Below are positions 6,239 through 10,079 of a stretch of 10,079 bases of DNA, piece by piece. Source of the DNA: Pseudomonadota bacterium (GTDB lineage Bacteria; Pseudomonadota; Gammaproteobacteria; Pseudomonadales; Oceanobacteraceae); contig JAEWQT010000289.1 in the NCBI GenBank assembly GCA_023399105.1, positions 1 through 10,079 on the forward strand, given 5' to 3'. The position numbers and the translations under genes were made by a program. Every line of letters starts with the position of its first letter. Position 1 is the stretch's first letter. A model generated the notes under the pieces. That model was not told the DNA's origin. It ran no database searches and was given only the letters and a program-made list of their open reading frames with translations.

Positions 6239-8074
6239 ATGTTATTAAAATCAAAATTACGCGCCCATGGTTGGCTGATCGTTATTAACGCCCTGATTGC
6301 CATGGCCATCAGCAGCCGTTACTTCGCCTTTTTACCCGAATTTCCCACCGATGTGCTGGGCCTGAGTTTTATTATTACCGGCACCTTTTCGCACATGGCG
6401 ATGCTGGCTGGTTTATTCGGTTTATTACTGCTGCCGCTGTTGTTGTTGCCGGATAGTGTGCGTCGTATTGCACAGTCTGGCGCGGTAGCCTTCGGTTTAG
6501 TGCTGTTGTTTGTCGACACCATCGTCTTTGCCCAATATCGCTTTCACATTAACGCTGTGGTGCTGGATTTATTACTCTCCGGCGATGTGGTGAGCTTTCC
6601 GTTAATCACCTGGATTATGGTGCTGGGCTCTGTTGCTTTACTGTGGTTATTGCAATGGTGGCTGATCCGCTGGCTCGATCATCTGGCGCCCGTGGTAAAA
6701 CGTCGTCCCGGGCGCAAATTTGCGCTGGCAGCGGTACTGGCCTTTCTGGCTTCCAGCGCCATTCACGTCTGGGCCGCGGCCCATGTGTATCAGCCGGTGA
6801 CCATTGTGAAGCGTTATCTGCCGGTGTATTACCCGGTTACCTCCAACAGCACCATGCGTAAATACGGCTGGATTAACGAGGCCGAACTGGAGCGTCAGAA
6901 AGCGCTGACCATGAACCGCAAAAGTGATATCCGCTACCCGCTGCACAGCATCGACCGTGCTGCAGTTGAACAGCCGGTTAACATCGTTTTTGTGGTCGTC
7001 GATTCCTGGCGCTTTGATACCTTTAATGCCGAATTAACCCCCAATATGTGGCGCTATGCCCAGGCCGGTGTCCAGCTGAGCAACCACTACTCCACGGGGA
7101 ATTCGACCCGTACCGGTATTTTCGGCTTGTTCTACGGCATTCCCGGTACCTATTGGCACGGCATTCTGGCCAACCAGCAAAGTCCGGTTTTGATCGACCG
7201 GCTGCAGGAACTGGATTATCAGCTGGGTATTTTTGCCGCCGCGCAGTTACGCAAACCGGAATTTAATCAAACCGTATTTGCCCGGGTGGAAAACCTGCGG
7301 ATGAACTCTGAGGGCAACTCACCGGCCGCCAAAGACGCCGATCTGACCGCCGACTGGCTGAGCTGGTATGCGCAGAAAGACGACAGCAAACCGTTCTTTT
7401 CATTCCTGTTTTACGATGCACCGCACGGCTACGATTTTCCGGCCGATTACCCGCAGCGCTTTGAACCCATGCTGGAAGTGGTCGATTACCTGAAACTGGA
7501 TAACAACACCGATCCAACGCCGTTCTTTAACCGTTACAAAACCAGCGTCCACTACGTCGACAGCCTGGTCGGACAGGTACTGGACGCCATGGCAGCCAAA
7601 GGAGAACTGGACAATACGCTGGTGATTATTACCGGTGACCATGGCCAGGAAATGAATGATAACCAGCTGAATTTCTGGGGCCACAACAGTAACTTTACCG
7701 ATGCCCAGGTGAAGGTTCCCTTTGCCCTGTTTGGCCCGGGTATTCAGGCGGCAGAGTTTCCGCGTTCACCCCAGGCGTTCAGCAGCCACGTGGACGTTGC
7801 TCCCACGCTGCTGCAGCAGTATCTGGGCATCCGTAATCCCATCCGTGACTACTCGGTGGGGGAAAACCTGTTAACGGCGCAACCGGAGCGCGACTGGCTG
7901 CTGTCCACCAGCTATAACGAATTTGCCATTATTTCTGAGCAGTCGATCTTGCACGTGGATGCCAGTGGCCAGTATCAGTACCTGGATAAAACCAATCGCG
8001 TACAAAAAGACGTCCGCCCCAATGCCGCCCGCATGCAGGGCGCGCTGGAACAAATGAGTCGCTTCAATAAATAA
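6239..8074 (+). CDS. yejM: YejM/PbgA (LapC)-like DUF3413 and sulfatase-domain inner-membrane protein
   Basis: The 611-residue protein has five hydrophobic helices (about 12-30, 42-70, 80-100, 120-142 and 160-182), then a basic linker and a periplasmic alkaline-phosphatase/sulfatase-fold domain from about 245. This is the architecture of E. coli YejM (586 residues), which holds back LapB and so stabilises LpxC, setting lipid A output. Shared blocks include SSRYF (25-29), WAAAHVYQP (178-186), LPVYYPVT (194-201), GIFGLFYG (293-300) and KGELDNTLVIIT (454-465). Metal-site residues appear present: VVVDSW (Asp255), STGNSTRTG with Thr290, APHG (His396), GDHGQE (Asp467, His468) and WGH (His482). E. 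coli lacks the DHG motif, as I recall, so this member may be an active hydrolase or transferase. The ATG lies 3 bp after the kdkA stop, with AGGG at 6225-6228. The 5' end is rich in TTA leucine codons. Confidence 0.88.
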   Translation: MLLKSKLRAHGWLIVINALIAMAISSRYFAFLPEFPTDVLGLSFIITGTFSHMAMLAGLFGLLLLPLLLLPDSVRRIAQSGAVAFGLVLLFVDTIVFAQYRFHINAVVLDLLLSGDVVSFPLITWIMVLGSVALLWLLQWWLIRWLDHLAPVVKRRPGRKFALAAVLAFLASSAIHVWAAAHVYQPVTIVKRYLPVYYPVTSNSTMRKYGWINEAELERQKALTMNRKSDIRYPLHSIDRAAVEQPVNIVFVVVDSWRFDTFNAELTPNMWRYAQAGVQLSNHYSTGNSTRTGIFGLFYGIPGTYWHGILANQQSPVLIDRLQELDYQLGIFAAAQLRKPEFNQTVFARVENLRMNSEGNSPAAKDADLTADWLSWYAQKDDSKPFFSFLFYDAPHGYDFPADYPQRFEPMLEVVDYLKLDNNTDPTPFFNRYKTSVHYVDSLVGQVLDAMAAKGELDNTLVIITGDHGQEMNDNQLNFWGHNSNFTDAQVKVPFALFGPGIQAAEFPRSPQAFSSHVDVAPTLLQQYLGIRNPIRDYSVGENLLTAQPERDWLLSTSYNEFAIISEQSILHVDASGQYQYLDKTNRVQKDVRPNAARMQGALEQMSRFNK

Positions 8075-8089
8075 GGATTCAGGGGCTTC

Positions 8090-9232
8090 TTAATCCGCCA
8101 GAAATAACGCCAGCAGTTCGTTCAGATACTGCTGGCCTTTGGCGGTGGCCATGATGCGCTCATCCACCTGCAATAAACCCAGCTGCCGGGCTTTTTGCAC
8201 CGGTTTTGTCACCGCATCCAGGGTCAGCCCGGTACGCTGTAAAAACGCCGCCGTGGGCATGCCATCTTTTAAACGCAGTGCATTCATCAGACATTCCAGC
8301 CCGATTTCATCCGTCGCAATGGCCTGCTGGCTGCTCAGACATGGTTTAACCGGATTCAGATAATCTTTCGGTAAGCGGGTTTTCTGCGTGCGGATAATCT
8401 GCCCGGTGTGCGGCAGAGTAATTTTGCCGTGGGCGCCCGCCCCAATACCGAGATAATCCCCGAACTGCCAATAATTCAGATTATGCCTTGCCGCCTGACC
8501 GGGTTTGGCATGAGCGGAAATCTCATAATGCTCAAAACCCTGCTGCGCTAATAACGCCAGCCCCGCTTCCTGAATGTCCCACAGATCATCATCCTGCGGC
8601 AGCCGTGGCGGGGTTTTATAAAATTCGGTATTGGGTTCAATGGTCAGCTGATACCAGGACAGATGCGGCGGGTTAAACACCAGCGCCTGCCGGATATCGG
8701 CAAGCGCCTGCTCCACCGTTTGCCCCGGCAGGCCATACATTAAATCAAGGTTAAAATTATCAAAGCCGGCCTGCTGGGCCAGCTCCACCGCCCGCATCGC
8801 CTGGGCGCTGTCGTGCACCCGCCCCAGCGCCTGCAAATGCGGCGGATGAAAGCTCTGAATACCAATGGATAAGCGATTAATACCCAGCTGACGGTAGGCG
8901 GCAAACTTCTCCGCCTCAAAGGTACCAGGGTTGGCTTCCAGGGTAATTTCAATATCTGGGGCGAAGCTCAGGCGTTGTTGCAGGCCATTAAACAACACTT
9001 GGTAAGCAGCGGCAGAAAATAAACTGGGGGTACCGCCGCCAAAGAAAATACTGTGAATTTCCCGGCCCTGCACCCAGGGCAAGTCATGATCCAGATCGGC
9101 CAACAAAGCCTGAATATAATCCTGCTCCGGCAGCTCGGTGCCCGCCTGATGCGAATTAAAATCGCAGTAGGGGCATTTGCGGATACACCAGGGAATATGG
9201 ATATACAGGCTTAACGGCGGCAGTTGCAGCAT
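8090..9232 (-). CDS. hemW: HemW, radical SAM heme chaperone
   Basis: The 380-residue protein has the usual length of HemW (E. coli, about 378). Near the N-terminus, IPWCIRKCPYCDFNSH gives the radical-SAM CxxxCxxC iron-sulfur motif with Cys16, Cys20 and Cys23. FFGGGTPSLF (63-72) is the SAM-binding glycine motif. Residue 25, right after the cluster motif, is Phe rather than the extra Cys of true coproporphyrinogen III dehydrogenase HemN. This places the protein in the HemW group, which binds heme and helps to deliver it to respiratory enzymes; many databases still label such genes hemN. The start is 3 bp after the rdgB stop, with no clear Shine-Dalgarno, so translational coupling is likely. The gene ends 15 bp from the convergent yejM-like gene, with no clear terminator between them. 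Confidence 0.94.
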   Translation of the reverse strand: MLQLPPLSLYIHIPWCIRKCPYCDFNSHQAGTELPEQDYIQALLADLDHDLPWVQGREIHSIFFGGGTPSLFSAAAYQVLFNGLQQRLSFAPDIEITLEANPGTFEAEKFAAYRQLGINRLSIGIQSFHPPHLQALGRVHDSAQAMRAVELAQQAGFDNFNLDLMYGLPGQTVEQALADIRQALVFNPPHLSWYQLTIEPNTEFYKTPPRLPQDDDLWDIQEAGLALLAQQGFEHYEISAHAKPGQAARHNLNYWQFGDYLGIGAGAHGKITLPHTGQIIRTQKTRLPKDYLNPVKPCLSSQQAIATDEIGLECLMNALRLKDGMPTAAFLQRTGLTLDAVTKPVQKARQLGLLQVDERIMATAKGQQYLNELLALFLAD

Positions 9233-9235
9233 GAA

Positions 9236-9847
9236 TCAGGGGCGCCAGTGCTGCAGTAATTGTTGCAGGGCCTGGGCACGGTGCGAGAGCTGGTTTTTTC
9301 GTTCTTTGCTCAGGCTGGCCGCAGCGCAGTTGGTTTCAGGCACATAAAACAGCGGATCATAGCCGAAGCCGTCGGTGCCTTCCGGTGCTTGCAGAATGCG
9401 GCCCTCCCAGCTGCCCTGAAACACCTGCGGGGTCGGGTCATTGGCGTGGCGCATATACACCAGTACGCACTGAAAACGCGCACGGCGCTGTTCGTCGGCA
9501 ATGCCCTGTAACGCCGCCAGCAGCTTGGCATTATTGGCCGCATCTCCGCTGCCAAAGCCATCCTGCGGCTGGGCATAGCGGGCGCTGTAAATACCCGGCG
9601 CGCCGGCCAGGGCATCCACTTCTAAACCAGAATCATCAGCCAGCGCCGGTAAACCGGTAGCGGCACAGGCGTGGCGGGCTTTGATAATGGCATTTTCGAC
9701 AAAGCTGAGGCCGGTTTCCTCGGCCTCGGTGACACCCAATTCAGTTTGCGGCAACATCTCAATTTGTTGCTGAGCAAAGTGCGTGTCAAACAAGGCGCGG
9801 AATTCGCGTAATTTACCGGCGTTACCGCTGGCCAATACTATTTTCAT
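9236..9847 (-). CDS. rdgB: RdgB, XTP/dITP (non-canonical purine NTP) pyrophosphatase
   Basis: The 203-residue protein is a complete Ham1/RdgB family member. It hydrolyses dITP, ITP and XTP to the monophosphate plus pyrophosphate and so keeps deaminated purines out of DNA and RNA. The sequence shows LASGNAGKLREF (5-16), the nucleotide-phosphate motif with Lys12, then ADDSGLEVDAL (70-80) with the metal- and base-handling acidic residues. APGIYSARYA (83-92), TDGFGYDPLF (158-167) and KNQLSHRAQAL (184-194) follow, with the typical Ser-His-Arg. Its ATG overlaps the stop of the upstream DUF4426 gene as ATGA (9844-9847), a hallmark of translational coupling, and hemW follows 3 bp after its stop. The DUF4426-rdgB-hemW order is, from memory, the same in Pseudomonas. 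Confidence 0.96.
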   Translation of the reverse strand: MKIVLASGNAGKLREFRALFDTHFAQQQIEMLPQTELGVTEAEETGLSFVENAIIKARHACAATGLPALADDSGLEVDALAGAPGIYSARYAQPQDGFGSGDAANNAKLLAALQGIADEQRRARFQCVLVYMRHANDPTPQVFQGSWEGRILQAPEGTDGFGYDPLFYVPETNCAAASLSKERKNQLSHRAQALQQLLQHWRP

Positions 9848-10079
9848 TGCTGATAAAACCGCTGGCTGAATTTCACATCGAAGGTGCGGGTCTGGCCTTC
9901 CGGTGTGGCTTGTAACTGCACGGTGTACATATCTTCGTCATCAAAACGGAAAGTGCTGATGTAATACACCGCATTGGTTTCTTTAATTTCGCGGAATTCC
10001 AGCGTGCGAGTCTGACCAATCAAGTTGCGGATGGTGCCGGTCAGTTTGGCCCGCACCGGTACCGCCAGCTCCTGGCCGG
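9844..10079 (-). CDS. DUF4426 domain protein, C-terminal part (5' end outside window)
   Basis: The frame runs open to the right edge of the window and encodes about 78 visible residues ending in TGA (bases 9846-9844). Segments such as AVPVRAKLTGTIRNLIGQ, TNAVYYISTFRF and FDVKFSQRFYQQ fit the DUF4426 family. These are small, usually exported beta-rich proteins of gammaproteobacteria with unknown function. The first potential start in view, a GTG at 10056, falls inside the conserved domain, so the real start and any signal peptide lie beyond the edge. The family is typically 140-150 residues, so roughly half is missing. In Pseudomonas-like genomes metW and metX often lie further upstream, which can be checked in the neighbouring sequence. 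Confidence 0.82.
   Translation of the reverse strand, partial: GQELAVPVRAKLTGTIRNLIGQTRTLEFREIKETNAVYYISTFRFDDEDMYTVQLQATPEGQTRTFDVKFSQRFYQQ

Noticed and set aside
8075..8096. GGATT...AATCC inverted repeat between the yejM-like gene and hemW as a shared terminator
   Set aside because: Only 5 bp of stem around a 12-nt loop and no T tract; too weak to call.
8090..9232. Annotating this gene as HemN, coproporphyrinogen III dehydrogenase
   Set aside because: The additional Cys that follows the CxxxCxxC motif in true HemN is Phe here, and the length and the rdgB context fit HemW.
9844..10056. GTG at 10056 as the start of the DUF4426 gene
   Set aside because: The frame stays open to the window edge and the residues before the GTG (GQELAVP) continue the conserved domain, so this is a truncated gene and not a 70-residue protein.

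Overview
The window is ordinary chromosomal DNA of a moderately GC-rich Gram-negative gammaproteobacterium. It probably comes from a marine or halophilic lineage of the Oceanospirillales/Pseudomonadales type. The taxonomic guess rests on three things: a complete ectoine operon that includes the specialised aspartokinase, an OpsX/KdkA pair for lipopolysaccharide (LPS) inner-core assembly, and a DUF4426-rdgB-hemW cluster as found in Pseudomonas-like genomes. I see no mobile elements, tRNA or rRNA genes, CRISPR arrays or phage genes. The genes are tightly packed and no gap exceeds about 110 bp.

Region 1 (1-4307, + strand) is the osmolyte operon: the 3' end of ectA, then ectB, ectC and ask_ect, followed by a membrane-anchored TPR protein whose start lies inside ask_ect. 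Ask feeds the aspartyl-phosphate branch towards L-aspartate-beta-semialdehyde. EctB transaminates the semialdehyde to L-2,4-diaminobutyrate, EctA acetylates that, and EctC closes the ring to ectoine. The operon's promoter and the start of ectA lie to the left of the window.

Region 2 (4350-8074) concerns the outer membrane. An opsX-type heptosyltransferase on the - strand diverges from kdkA and a YejM/PbgA-like inner-membrane protein on the + strand. A 107-bp spacer separates them and holds a good sigma70-like promoter for opsX, which overlaps a weaker candidate for kdkA. KdkA phosphorylates the Kdo of lipid A, OpsX adds heptose to phosphorylated Kdo, and YejM-family proteins couple LPS level to LpxC stability. 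The cluster therefore makes sense as an LPS inner-core and homeostasis module. The YejM-like protein keeps a complete set of alkaline-phosphatase-superfamily metal-site residues, which, as I recall it, the E. coli protein has lost.

Region 3 (8090-10079, - strand) is a tightly coupled housekeeping operon, in transcription order: a DUF4426 protein (5' end outside the window), rdgB (ATGA overlap) and hemW (3-bp gap). It converges on the yejM-like gene with only 15 bp between them.

I found no convincing wholly new system. The points most worth following are the uncharacterised TPR membrane protein coupled to the ectoine operon and the apparently catalytically intact YejM homologue placed behind kdkA.
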